From RDXT01 sp033765305 (GTDB lineage: Bacteria; Bacteroidota; Bacteroidia; J057), in the NCBI GenBank assembly GCA_033765305.1, contig JANRID010000002.1, positions 62,001 to 126,000 on the forward strand: 64,000 bases of DNA. Reading direction: 5' to 3'. The position numbers were made by a program, and so were the translations under genes. The stretch's first letter is position 1. Each line of letters begins with the position of its first letter. The notes under the pieces are model-generated. The model made no database searches. It saw only the letters and a program-made list of their open reading frames with translations, and was not told the DNA's origin. Shown in pieces: positions 44,037 through 51,929 of this stretch.

Positions 44037-45487
44037 TTGATGGGGAGGATTGCCTGCAAATATAACCCGAATTGCCCAAGATGATTCCCGCTGCCTTCGA
44101 TCCGCAGCAGCAAGTCGTAGCCCCAGACGACATTCAGTCCGGCCCCGTACCCCAGCAGCCACCGGCCCCGGAAGGTCTGATCCTGGTTGCTGAAGCTCTG
44201 ATCGGCGATATAGCCGGTGTCGCAGAAAAGCGTCGCGTACAGGCCTACAGGCAGCTCCCGGAACTGGCGGAAGGGCATCAGCTCCGCCGGCAGATGCAGA
44301 ATCTGCCAGGGAACGATGCCGTACTTGAGCTCGGCCTTGTTGAAATGCACCCAGGTGCCGGTGAGCAGATACGGCTCGTAGCCCCGCAGCTCGGTGCTGA
44401 TTCCCTGAAACTCGTACCGCAGCAGCCCTACGACGCTTTTGTCGAAAAAGGGCACCGAATCGCCGAAGGTATAGATGCTCTGGATGCCGCAGGCAACGTT
44501 CCACCGCCGGGAAAGGGGAAAAAACTGCGCCCAGGAGCCGCCCAGCTTCGCAAATGCGGTGCTGCCCAGCAGCTCCGGCCCCGCATACTTGCCGAATACA
44601 TGCGCCCGGTACCCGCGCAGCGGATAGCTTCGGTTGTCCCGCAGATCCCGGATATACCCGGCCGTGACCGACGGATAGGACTCTACGCCGTTGGGGCTGG
44701 TCAGAAAGCGCAGGGGGCCGTAGCCCAGGTCGAGCAGGTAAAGGCTGTCGGCTGCGCGGTAGCGCCGCCAGGCGGCTTCGACGTAGGCATAGTCATTGAG
44801 GGCCAGGCGTTTTTTGAGCGAGACGGCCCCCGAAACCATCTGCAGCAGCGGCCCGCTGCGCAGGTCCCGCCACTGCACCCGGCCGCCTGCCGTGCCTGCG
44901 ATGATTTCCGGCTCCCGGGCAGCCCGCAGCACCGCCCGCAGGTCGATGTTCTGCCGCCGCCAGGCTGCCGGCTGCAGGTATTCGATCAGCAGGCGCTGCG
45001 AAAAGCCCAGGTTGGCGAAAGCATAGAGGGTTTCATTGCGTCCGGTGGCATTGCGCCAGGTCACAGAGCCTCCGTACACCAGCCGCCGGAAACTGCGGGT
45101 GCGGAAGGCCCCCACAAAGTCGAAGGCGTTGCGTTCCTCCAGCCCCACGTAGGGTGCCCCGAACACGAACCAGCGCTCGCGCACGCGCACGCGCAGCCGC
45201 AGGCGGCCCTCCCGCAGCACCGGCTCCATCAGCACCTCGTTGAAGAGGCCCAGGTTGTACAGGTTCTGCCGGCTGCGCTCGATCAGCCTGTCCAGCTCGG
45301 AGGCTGCCACCGAATCGCCCGGCAGCAGGGCCATTTCGCGCAGCAGCACCCATGCCCGGGTCTTTGCATTCCCCTCGATCCATACCGTATCCACCTGCAC
45401 CCATTGGCCGGCAGCAGGCACTGCCAGCCCCATCCACGCCCACAGCCAGCAGGCGCGCAGCACACGGAAACGGTCCGGATGACGCAT
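44033..45487 (-). CDS. Outer-membrane protein with one POTRA domain and a beta-barrel (Omp85-like)
   Basis: 484 residues, signal peptide ending PAAGQ. A single POTRA-like domain follows directly (VDTVWIEGNAKTRAWVLLREMALLPGDSV, then LYNLGLFNEVLMEPV, RVRVRERW), then about 370 residues of barrel strands, with Omp85-type features such as SYPLRGYRAHVFGKYAG and GLYATLFCDTGYI. It is far shorter than BamA, so it may be a specialised Omp85 member. The stop overlaps nadK and the start overlaps the CBS gene (TAATG), so all three are translationally coupled. The substrate is unknown. Confidence 0.88.
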   Translation of the reverse strand: MRHPDRFRVLRACWLWAWMGLAVPAAGQWVQVDTVWIEGNAKTRAWVLLREMALLPGDSVAASELDRLIERSRQNLYNLGLFNEVLMEPVLREGRLRLRVRVRERWFVFGAPYVGLEERNAFDFVGAFRTRSFRRLVYGGSVTWRNATGRNETLYAFANLGFSQRLLIEYLQPAAWRRQNIDLRAVLRAAREPEIIAGTAGGRVQWRDLRSGPLLQMVSGAVSLKKRLALNDYAYVEAAWRRYRAADSLYLLDLGYGPLRFLTSPNGVESYPSVTAGYIRDLRDNRSYPLRGYRAHVFGKYAGPELLGSTAFAKLGGSWAQFFPLSRRWNVACGIQSIYTFGDSVPFFDKSVVGLLRYEFQGISTELRGYEPYLLTGTWVHFNKAELKYGIVPWQILHLPAELMPFRQFRELPVGLYATLFCDTGYIADQSFSNQDQTFRGRWLLGYGAGLNVVWGYDLLLRIEGSGNHLGQFGLYLQAILPIK

Positions 45488-46152
45488 TACATTTCCAGCC
45501 AGCGCAGGAGCGCCTGCAGATTGCGGTCGTAGTTGTCGGCGAAGCGTGCGCGGTGGTAGGCGCGGATCACCTTGTAGTCGAAACGCTCGAAGGCAGCAAT
45601 CAGCCGGCTGAGATCCTCCACATTGAGCTTGAGCGTCAGCAGGAAGGTATCCGTGCCTGGGGTCTGCGCCAGGTACAGGCTCAGCACCTTGGCGTCGGCC
45701 GACTCCGCAATCCGCCCTACCTCGGACAGCATATAGCTCCGGGGCGGGATCTCCAGCACCAGCACCCCGCCAGGATCCGAGACGGCGAAGAGCACCCGCA
45801 GAAACTGCAGCAGGTCCCGCAGGGTGATCATGCCCAGGTAGCGCTTCTCCTCGTCCAGCACGGGCAGCACTTCGAGGTTGAAAGCCGTCATCACATCCAC
45901 AATTTCGTAGAAGTGGCTGTGCGGCATCACATACGCCCCGTCGAAACCGGCGTAGCGGATCTCCGAAACCGGCACATCCGGATCGGCGGCATCGAGGATG
46001 TCCGATTCCCGCACAATGCCCAGGTACTGCCGGTCCTGCACGATCGGGAGCTGACCCAGCTTGAACTCGCCCATCCAGTCGAGGGTGAGGCTGGCCGGGT
46101 CAGTCGGTTTGACCGGCGGAATAGAGTCGGTGATGAGTTCTTCGGCGATCAT
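45487..46152 (-). CDS. CBS-domain protein
   Basis: 221 residues. Two CBS motifs occupy about 1-125: LPIVQDRQYLGIVRESDILDA and LEVLPVLDEEKRYLGMITLRDLLQFL. The C-terminal ~90 residues (GGVLVLEIPPRSYMLSEVGRIAESADAKVLSLYL, then DTFLLTLKLNVEDLSRLIAAFERF) look like an ACT-type regulatory fold. CBS modules bind adenosine nucleotides. A gene of this kind directly precedes nadK in many Bacteroidota, so it may tune the neighbouring NAD kinase; that link is inferred from synteny. It overlaps both neighbours by 1-4 bases. Confidence 0.9.
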   Translation of the reverse strand: MIAEELITDSIPPVKPTDPASLTLDWMGEFKLGQLPIVQDRQYLGIVRESDILDAADPDVPVSEIRYAGFDGAYVMPHSHFYEIVDVMTAFNLEVLPVLDEEKRYLGMITLRDLLQFLRVLFAVSDPGGVLVLEIPPRSYMLSEVGRIAESADAKVLSLYLAQTPGTDTFLLTLKLNVEDLSRLIAAFERFDYKVIRAYHRARFADNYDRNLQALLRWLEM

Positions 46153-46922
46153 GACGGGATTGGTTGCGTATGCAGAAGGAGGAATTCGTCCAGCAGCTGG
46201 TTGAACCGCTCAGGCTGCTCCATCATGGCGGCATGGCCGCAGCGGTCGATGAAGCGCAGTTCGGAGTTGGGAAGGAGCAGATTGAACTCATGCGCCACCC
46301 TCGGCGGGGTGATATTGTCGTTCAGCCCCCAGATGAGCAGCGTAGGCGCCTGGATATGGCGGATATCTTCGCGCATGTTGTGCCGCTGTGCCGAGCGGGC
46401 AATTTTCAGAATGCGCAGCGTCTTGTAGTTGTCGCTGATGATGCCGAAGACCTCGTCGATCAGTTCCGGCGTAGCCGTGGCCGGATCGCAGAAGGTAAAC
46501 TGCACGCGCTCCCGGATGTATTCGTAGGAGCTCCGCTTGGGAAAGCCGGAGCCCATGCCCTCCTCGAAAAGGCCCGAGCTGCCCGTCAGGATCATGGTGT
46601 GCACCTGGTCCGGATTTCTGAGGGCAAATACCAGCGCGATATGCCCGCCCAGCGAATTGCCGAGCAGGGATACCTTGCCGAGCTGCTTGAAGGCCACAAA
46701 CTCCTCCACAAAGGCGGTCAGGCCTTCCACAGAGGGATCGGTCTGGGTCTTTTCGTAGATCGGGATCAGGGGAATCAGAATCCGGAATCGGTCCGAGAAG
46801 CGGGTCAGTACGCCGGAGAAATTGCTCAACGCGCCGAACAGCCCGTGCAGCAGCAGCAGCACCGGCCCCTGGCCCTGTTCCACATACTGAAACCCGTGCT
46901 CGTTCCGGATCTGTATATCCAT
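46149..46922 (-). CDS. Alpha/beta hydrolase
   Basis: 257 residues. The fold markers are LLLLHGLFGALSNFSG (oxyanion loop), the nucleophile elbow LLGNSLGGHIAL, a late aspartate in LLIWGLNDNITPP and the catalytic histidine in IDRCGHAAMMEQPERFN. There is no signal peptide, so the enzyme is cytosolic. Sequence alone does not give the substrate; relatives include esterases and C-C bond hydrolases. It overlaps the CBS gene by four bases and begins the coupled hydrolase-CBS-OMP-nadK unit; a TAACTTGC element about 17-24 bases upstream resembles a -7 box. Confidence 0.92.
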   Translation of the reverse strand: MDIQIRNEHGFQYVEQGQGPVLLLLHGLFGALSNFSGVLTRFSDRFRILIPLIPIYEKTQTDPSVEGLTAFVEEFVAFKQLGKVSLLGNSLGGHIALVFALRNPDQVHTMILTGSSGLFEEGMGSGFPKRSSYEYIRERVQFTFCDPATATPELIDEVFGIISDNYKTLRILKIARSAQRHNMREDIRHIQAPTLLIWGLNDNITPPRVAHEFNLLLPNSELRFIDRCGHAAMMEQPERFNQLLDEFLLLHTQPIPS

Positions 46923-46959
46923 AGCCAGAATTGAACGCGCAAGTTAGCCGCTTGTTTGA

Positions 46960-47526
46960 TCAGGACAAAATGCAATTCAGCCAGTTCTGTATCATGCGGT
47001 CCCCGCCCTCCGTCAGCACCGATTCGGGATGAAACTGCACCCCTGTCAGCTGGAGGCCCGGATGGTGAATGGCCATGATCTCCCCGTCTGCGGTGCGGGC
47101 CGTCACGTCCAGCCCCTGCGGCAGGTCCGGTGCGAGGATGAGCGAATGGTAACGCATGACGCGCAGCGGCGAAGGCAGCCCGGCAAACAGCGACTGCCCT
47201 GCATGATCGATCTGCGAGGTCTTGCCGTGCACAGGCCGCGAGGCATGCACCACCTGCCCGCCAAGCACACTGCCGATGAGCTGATGCCCCAGGCAGACGC
47301 CCAGCACCGGAATCCGCCCCATCCACAGCCGCAGCAGCGCTCCGGAGATGCCGGCATCTTCGGGCCTGCCCGGCCCCGGCGAGATCAGCAGCCCGGCAGG
47401 CCGGAGCGCTTCGGCCGCCTCCGGGCTGATCGCATCATTCCGGAAGACCTGCACCTGCGTGTAACGCCGCACCAGGTCCACCAGGTTGTAGGTGAAGGAA
47501 TCGTAATTGTCGAGAATGAGAATCAA
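46960..47526 (-). CDS. pabA: Glutamine amidotransferase, anthranilate/aminodeoxychorismate synthase component II
   Basis: 188 residues. It releases ammonia from glutamine for the chorismate-using partner. The class I amidotransferase triad is complete: C78 in GVCLGHQLIG, H166 and E168 in FHPESVLTEGG; the oxyanion motif is LLISPGPGRPEDAG. No component I gene (trpE or pabB) is in the window. A solitary copy away from a trp operon is more often the folate (pabA) or dual-use enzyme, but sequence cannot separate the two here, so the symbol is tentative. It lies 12 bases after cvpA on the same strand. Confidence 0.9.
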   Translation of the reverse strand: MILILDNYDSFTYNLVDLVRRYTQVQVFRNDAISPEAAEALRPAGLLISPGPGRPEDAGISGALLRLWMGRIPVLGVCLGHQLIGSVLGGQVVHASRPVHGKTSQIDHAGQSLFAGLPSPLRVMRYHSLILAPDLPQGLDVTARTADGEIMAIHHPGLQLTGVQFHPESVLTEGGDRMIQNWLNCILS

Positions 47527-47538
47527 GGCAGCATCCGG

Positions 47539-48129
47539 TTATCGCACCACCTTGGGCTTCTCCGGCGTCTGCGCCGGGGGGGGCGGCGGGCCGCCCGGTG
47601 CCTGCTGGATCTGGTTGGCCTGGCGGTTCACTTCTTTGAGCGCATCCATGCCCATGCCCAGGGTGTAGCGGGCAAAATTCTTGACGTGGGGATAGAGCAG
47701 CGAGCCGCGGGCATTTTCGGCCGTCGGGAAATTGATGTAGCTCAGCAGAATCAGGGCAACGCTCAGCGCCAGTGTCGCGACAACGCCGCCGAAGAGCGCG
47801 CCCATCGCATTGTCGATTTTCACATTCACCTTGCCCAGCCCCTTGGCGAGCTGGTCCAGAATGGCATTGGAGACGATGAAAGTCACGATGAAGCCTGCCG
47901 CGAAGCTCAGCACGGCCGTAAGCTCCGGCGCCAGCGTCAGGTGCAGATAGTCGATGAACAGGCTCTGGAATACCGGACGCAGGCGCATGCCCACCAGCAC
48001 CCCGGCTGCGATCGAAATGAGCATAGTCGCCCGCTTGACCACGCCTTTCATGGCGCCCCGGTACATGCCGATCCCGATCACCACCGCGATCATGATGTCC
48101 AGCGGATTCAATACAAAGCCTGTCTCCAT
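47539..48129 (-). CDS. CvpA-family inner-membrane protein
   Basis: 196 residues with four hydrophobic helices in the CvpA arrangement: LDIMIAVVIGIGMYRGAMKGVVKRA, ISIAAGVLVGMRL, LTAVLSFAAGFIVTFIVSNAILDQLAKGLGKV and VVATLALSVALILLSYI. The C-terminal tail is Pro-rich and probably cytosolic. CvpA is needed for colicin V production in E. coli and for envelope integrity elsewhere. Its position between yqeY and the amidotransferase suggests co-transcription only. Confidence 0.92.
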   Translation of the reverse strand: METGFVLNPLDIMIAVVIGIGMYRGAMKGVVKRATMLISIAAGVLVGMRLRPVFQSLFIDYLHLTLAPELTAVLSFAAGFIVTFIVSNAILDQLAKGLGKVNVKIDNAMGALFGGVVATLALSVALILLSYINFPTAENARGSLLYPHVKNFARYTLGMGMDALKEVNRQANQIQQAPGGPPPPPAQTPEKPKVVR

Positions 48130-48150
48130 AGCAGGATGCAGTTAGCAGGT

Positions 48151-48600
48151 TCAGGAAAGCAGCTTGCGGACCAGTTCGGAAATAGCCTTGTTGTCCGCAC
48201 GGCCAGCCAGCCGCTGGGACGCCAGCCCCATTACCTTGCCCATTTCCTTGATGCTCGACGCGCCGGACTCCGCAATGAGCGCCTTCACCTCTGCCTCCAG
48301 CTCCTCCGGGCTCAGGCCCTTGGGCAGATAGCGCTCGATGACGTTTGCTTCGGCATCTTCCTTTTCGGCCAGCTCGGCACGGCCGCCCTTGCGGAACTGC
48401 TCGGCTGCATCCCGGCGCTGCTTGACCTGCTTGCTGAGAATCCGCATTTCGTCGGCCTCGGTGAGGTCGCCGCTGCGGCCTTCGGCAGTTTCTTCGAGCA
48501 GGATCGCCGACTTGATGGCCCGCAGGGCCAGCAGCGCAGCCTGATCCTTGGCCTTCATGGCCTCTTTGATGTCCTGATCGATGCGGGTCTTCAGGGGCAT
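48151..48600 (-). CDS. GatB/YqeY domain-containing protein
   Basis: 149 residues, the stand-alone YqeY form. Conserved segments are MPLKTRIDQDIKEAMKAKDQAALLALRAIKSAI at the N-terminus, the RILSKQVKQRRDAAEQF helix, ERYLPKGLSPEELEAEVKALIAESGASSIKEMGKVMG and the closing RADNKAISELVRKLL. The domain is the tRNA-interacting tail of GatB; free-standing YqeY proteins are of uncertain function, and no catalytic part is present. The gene is preceded by the thioredoxin-like gene and followed by cvpA after 21 bases. Confidence 0.94.
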   Translation of the reverse strand: MPLKTRIDQDIKEAMKAKDQAALLALRAIKSAILLEETAEGRSGDLTEADEMRILSKQVKQRRDAAEQFRKGGRAELAEKEDAEANVIERYLPKGLSPEELEAEVKALIAESGASSIKEMGKVMGLASQRLAGRADNKAISELVRKLLS

Positions 48601-48651
48601 GGGAGTCGCGTAGCTAGGAAAAGCGGATGCTGCCCGCTTCTGCCGCCCAAA

Positions 48652-49128
48652 TTACAAATATTTCAGCAATACCTCCGCAGGCTGCTCCTGGCCGAAGTAC
48701 TTGCCCTTCTGGCCGGGCTTGTAGAGGTAGATATTGAGCGAATCATCCGTGTAGCCGAAGAATACGTCGAACTTGAGCTCCGTGTCCTGCAGCAGGTAGA
48801 GGTAGGGCAGACGTGCCGTGCCGAAATTGCGCTTGCGGTACGCCTCGATGTGCTGCTTGTCCGTTTCGATGGTCACAAACACCAGCTGCACGTTCTGAAA
48901 CTTCGATGCAGCCTGGGCGATCCACTGGGCCTGCTGGTCGCAGTGGTCGCAGAAGGGGTCGAAAAGCATCACCATGACCGGCAGGTCCTGGCGGAGCATG
49001 TCCCGCGTGAACGTCTTGCCGTTCAGGTCTTTGAAGGCAAAATAGGGGATCTGAGTCTGGGCCTGCAGGGCGCCGGCAAAGAGCAGCGCAGCAGCGAACG
49101 CGGAGATACGGGTGTTCAGTGCGGTCAT
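48652..49128 (-). CDS. Secreted thioredoxin-like protein with CxxC
   Basis: 158 residues with a signal peptide (MTALNTRISAFAAALLFAGALQA). A thioredoxin fold follows: FKDLNGKTFTRDML, then the redox pair C60-D-H-C63 in FDPFCDHCDQQAQW, LVFVTIETD and a cis-proline in ARLPYLYLL. The fold and export suggest a TlpA/ResA-like periplasmic thiol reductase or redoxin, although it is short and ends at PAEVLLKYL. Partner proteins are unknown. It lies between a secreted protein gene and yqeY. Confidence 0.88.
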   Translation of the reverse strand: MTALNTRISAFAAALLFAGALQAQTQIPYFAFKDLNGKTFTRDMLRQDLPVMVMLFDPFCDHCDQQAQWIAQAASKFQNVQLVFVTIETDKQHIEAYRKRNFGTARLPYLYLLQDTELKFDVFFGYTDDSLNIYLYKPGQKGKYFGQEQPAEVLLKYL

Positions 49129-49222
49129 AGGAATGAAATCGGCTTGGTCGTCGATGTTCGTTTAACGTAAAAATCTGCATTTGGATTGCCTCCGGAGCCC
49201 GGATGTGAGATCCGGCCTGCAA

Positions 49223-50377
49223 TTACTCTACGATGACCGGCTCGAAATAGCGTCTGCCGCCCGCCGCCACGATGACGAAGTACTTTCCTACCCCCATCGG
49301 CTGGTGATAGGCGACGAGATTCTGCTTCTCCGGCTGCACCTGGCCATAAAACAGCACGGCCACCTCGCGCAGGTCCTCGTCCAGCAGCTGGATCTGGATC
49401 TGCTGGGCTTCCCGCGATGAAAAGCGCACATTCAGCGATTCTCCGCTGCCCCGGTCGCCCTGGATGATGTCGAAGGTGAATCCGGCAGGAAGCTCGTCCG
49501 TGCGCGACTTGGCTGGCGGGGAGCTGACGGCATTGCCAAACTTGTCGATGTGCACCACGCGGTAGTAATACACCCGGTCGCGCTCCACGCTGGTATCGTA
49601 GTAGGTGTAGGGTGTCTGCGCGCCGTGTGCGCGCACGCGGGCGAGAGACTTGTAGTTTTTTCCGTCGTCGCTGCGCTCCACCGTAAAGTAGTAGCAGTCC
49701 GACTCGTGCGACGTGGTCCAGTGGATGGTCACGATCCCGTCCACATGCTGCGCCTGCAGGGGCTGAAACTCCGTGGCAGGAATCAGGTTGCGGGTGCGGG
49801 AATTGATCCGCCATTTGCCGCCTACCTGCACAAAAGCCATGGCCGGGTCGGCTGCCGCCTGGATAAAGCCCCAGCGGGGATCGCCTTCGTCGGGCGCCAG
49901 CAGGCGCACTCCGGAATCCATCGTCTCTTCGGCAGGCAAAAATCCGGCAAAGGGCCGGCGTCCGTAATAAAAGGCATCCACCAGCCCGCCCTGCGGGTCG
50001 AAGAGCGCCACAAAATCGCCTTCTTCCTGCCCGTCCTGCCGCCGCGCCCGCAGCTGCGCCGCCCGGCTCAGCTCCAGGTCCAGGTAGACGCCGGCGGCAT
50101 TCCACCCGATTCGGTACGCGGTCAGTGGGCTGACCGCAGCATCCGGGCCCAGCATCACGGCATAGCTGCGGGTCATGATCCAGTAGCCGCTCAGCAGACG
50201 GATCTGGTCCGGGGATTCATTGAACAGCTCGATGCGGTGCGCAGGATCGCCGGGCTGGGCGGGATTGCCCGGGATGAGGCGGGAAATGTACACCGGCTGC
50301 GCGCTCAGGCTCAGCATGCCCAGGCAGGCTGCGGTCAGCAGCGCCCGGAGCTGTTTCGGAGGGCGGGCCAGGATCAT
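49223..50377 (-). CDS. Secreted protein with lamin-tail-like and fibronectin III-like domains
   Basis: 384 residues with a signal peptide ending SLSAQ. The first domain (about 27-190) resembles lamin-tail/LTD modules: VYISRLIPGNPAQPGDPAHRIELFNESPDQIRLLSGYW, then DFVALFDPQGGLVDAFYYG. A fibronectin-III-like domain follows (VDGIVTIHWTTSHESDCYYFTVERSDDGKNY, VYYYRVVHIDKFGN). The last ~80 residues have strand patterns like a sorting-domain relative (IQIQLLDEDLREVAVLF, GKYFVIVAAGGRRYFEPVIVE), but I do not see the full canonical type IX signal. It starts three bases after the tyrS stop and is probably in the same transcript. Confidence 0.8.
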   Translation of the reverse strand: MILARPPKQLRALLTAACLGMLSLSAQPVYISRLIPGNPAQPGDPAHRIELFNESPDQIRLLSGYWIMTRSYAVMLGPDAAVSPLTAYRIGWNAAGVYLDLELSRAAQLRARRQDGQEEGDFVALFDPQGGLVDAFYYGRRPFAGFLPAEETMDSGVRLLAPDEGDPRWGFIQAAADPAMAFVQVGGKWRINSRTRNLIPATEFQPLQAQHVDGIVTIHWTTSHESDCYYFTVERSDDGKNYKSLARVRAHGAQTPYTYYDTSVERDRVYYYRVVHIDKFGNAVSSPPAKSRTDELPAGFTFDIIQGDRGSGESLNVRFSSREAQQIQIQLLDEDLREVAVLFYGQVQPEKQNLVAYHQPMGVGKYFVIVAAGGRRYFEPVIVE

Positions 50378-50380
50378 GGG

Positions 50381-51682
50381 TCAGACGGCGGTTACGATAT
50401 AGCGGTCGCGCTTGCCTTTCTGGATCTGGAGGTAGCGGCCGTGGAAGAGATCGGCCAGGCCGGCGGTCTGCTCCAGCGAGTCCACGCGCTCGGCATTGAG
50501 GCGGATCGAACGGTCTTTTTCGATTGCGCGCCGGGCTTCGCCCTTGGATGCGGCGATGCCCAGCTCGTGCAGCAGGTCGATGACACCTACGCCCTGTTCC
50601 AGGCGCGCGCGCGGGATCTGCAGCGTATGGGCTTCCGGAGCCTGGGTAACGGCCTGCCATTCCTCGGGCTGCAGGGCTGCCAGCGCCTCGCGGGTGTTGC
50701 CGCCGCCGAAGAGGAATTCGGTCAGCTTCAGGGCCTGCGCCAGGCCGGCCTCGCCATGCACGCGGCGGGTCACATCCTCCGCCAGCGCCTTCTGCAAGGC
50801 CCACAGGTGCGGCGCAGCCGCATGGCTGCCGGCCAGCGCCTCGATTTCCTCCTGCGGCTTGAGGGTAAAGATCCGGATATAGCGCCCGGCATCGGCATCG
50901 GCGGCATTGCGCCAGTACTGGTAGAATGCGTAAGGCGAAGTGCGGGCCGGATCGAGCCAGATGCTCTGGCCGTCGGCGGTTTTGCCGAATTTAGAGCCGT
51001 CCTCGCGGGTCAGCAGCGGGCAGACCGCCCCGTATGCCTCCGCCTCCGGGCCCAGCTTGCGGCGGATGAGTTCGGTGCCCGTGGTGATATTGCCCCACTG
51101 GTCCGACCCGCCTACCTGAAGCTGCACGCCGCGGTGCTGGTACAGGTGGAGGAAGTCGTAGCCCTGGAGCAGCTGGTAGGCAAATTCCGTGTAGGAGATT
51201 CCGGAGTCGCCCTCCATGCGCCGCCTGACAGACTCCTTGCTCATCATATAGTTGACAGTCAGGTGCTTGCCTACGTCGCGCAGGAATTCCAGAAAGCCCA
51301 TCTGCCCCAGCCAGTCGTAGTTGTTGACCATGACGGCGGGATTGGGCACGTCTTCGAACCGCAGGAAATGGGCAATCTGCCTGCGGATGCATTCGCTGTT
51401 GTAGCGGATTTCCTCGATCGACAGGAGCTGGCGTTCCTTGTCCTTGCCCGAAGGATCGCCGACCATGGCCGTAGCGCCGCCTACCAGCGCCACCGGATGG
51501 TGGCCTGCGCGCTGCATATGCACCAGCATCATGAGCGCCACCAGATTGCCGATGTGGATGGAGCTGCCCGTAGGATCTACGCCCAGGTACACCGTGCGGG
51601 GCGCCGCATTCAGAAAGGCTTCCGTGCCGGGCATCGCATCCTGCAGCAGGCCGCGCCAGCGCAGCTCTTCAATTACATTCAT
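50381..51682 (-). CDS. tyrS: Tyrosyl-tRNA synthetase
   Basis: 433 residues, bacterial TyrRS. The HIGH-like signature is SSIHIGNLVALM, the tyrosine pocket includes VNNYDWLGQMGFLEFLRDVGKHLTVNYMM and QVGGSDQWGNI, and the KMSKS-like loop is SKFGKTADG. The C-terminal S4-type RNA-binding domain spans about 365-433 (GVIDLLHELGIAASKGEARRAIEKDRSIRLN). It charges tRNA-Tyr with tyrosine. A canonical promoter is at 51706-51736, placing tyrS first in the long minus-strand run that continues towards nadK. Confidence 0.97.
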   Translation of the reverse strand: MNVIEELRWRGLLQDAMPGTEAFLNAAPRTVYLGVDPTGSSIHIGNLVALMMLVHMQRAGHHPVALVGGATAMVGDPSGKDKERQLLSIEEIRYNSECIRRQIAHFLRFEDVPNPAVMVNNYDWLGQMGFLEFLRDVGKHLTVNYMMSKESVRRRMEGDSGISYTEFAYQLLQGYDFLHLYQHRGVQLQVGGSDQWGNITTGTELIRRKLGPEAEAYGAVCPLLTREDGSKFGKTADGQSIWLDPARTSPYAFYQYWRNAADADAGRYIRIFTLKPQEEIEALAGSHAAAPHLWALQKALAEDVTRRVHGEAGLAQALKLTEFLFGGGNTREALAALQPEEWQAVTQAPEAHTLQIPRARLEQGVGVIDLLHELGIAASKGEARRAIEKDRSIRLNAERVDSLEQTAGLADLFHGRYLQIQKGKRDRYIVTAV

Positions 51683-51705
51683 ATTTCAACAGCCAAGTGC
51701 CTGCC

Positions 51706-51736
51706 CAAAAGTACGATGCATTTCTGGCCGCAGCAA
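51706..51736 (-). promoter_or_regulatory. Promoter of tyrS (TTG-N20-TACTTTTG)
   Basis: On the minus strand TTG (51736-51734) is followed after 20 bases by TACTTTTG (51713-51706), an exact Bacteroidota promoter pattern, 23 bases before the tyrS ATG. Confidence 0.7.
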
Positions 51737-51929
51737 CCGCCGGCCCGCAAATCTGCGTCCCAGCGGAGCTGGCGCAGGCTGGCCCGACGCTTCCGCCGGG
51801 CGGATGATATGCAGCTCCGTTTTTTTATCTCCCTGACAATGAAACCTTACCTGCCTCGTTTCAGTAGAGAACGAATCCGGCGGCAGATGATTGGCGGATT
51901 TTTCCCAACTTAGCTATGCGCTGCTCCCA

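Noticed and set aside
47029..49170. 713-codon plus-strand frame
   Set aside because: Covers the pabA, cvpA, yqeY and thioredoxin genes in antisense; it has the low-complexity H/R/Q-rich look of a GC-rich shadow.
49550..51913. 787-codon plus-strand frame
   Set aside because: Antisense to tyrS and the secreted protein gene, both with clear family motifs.
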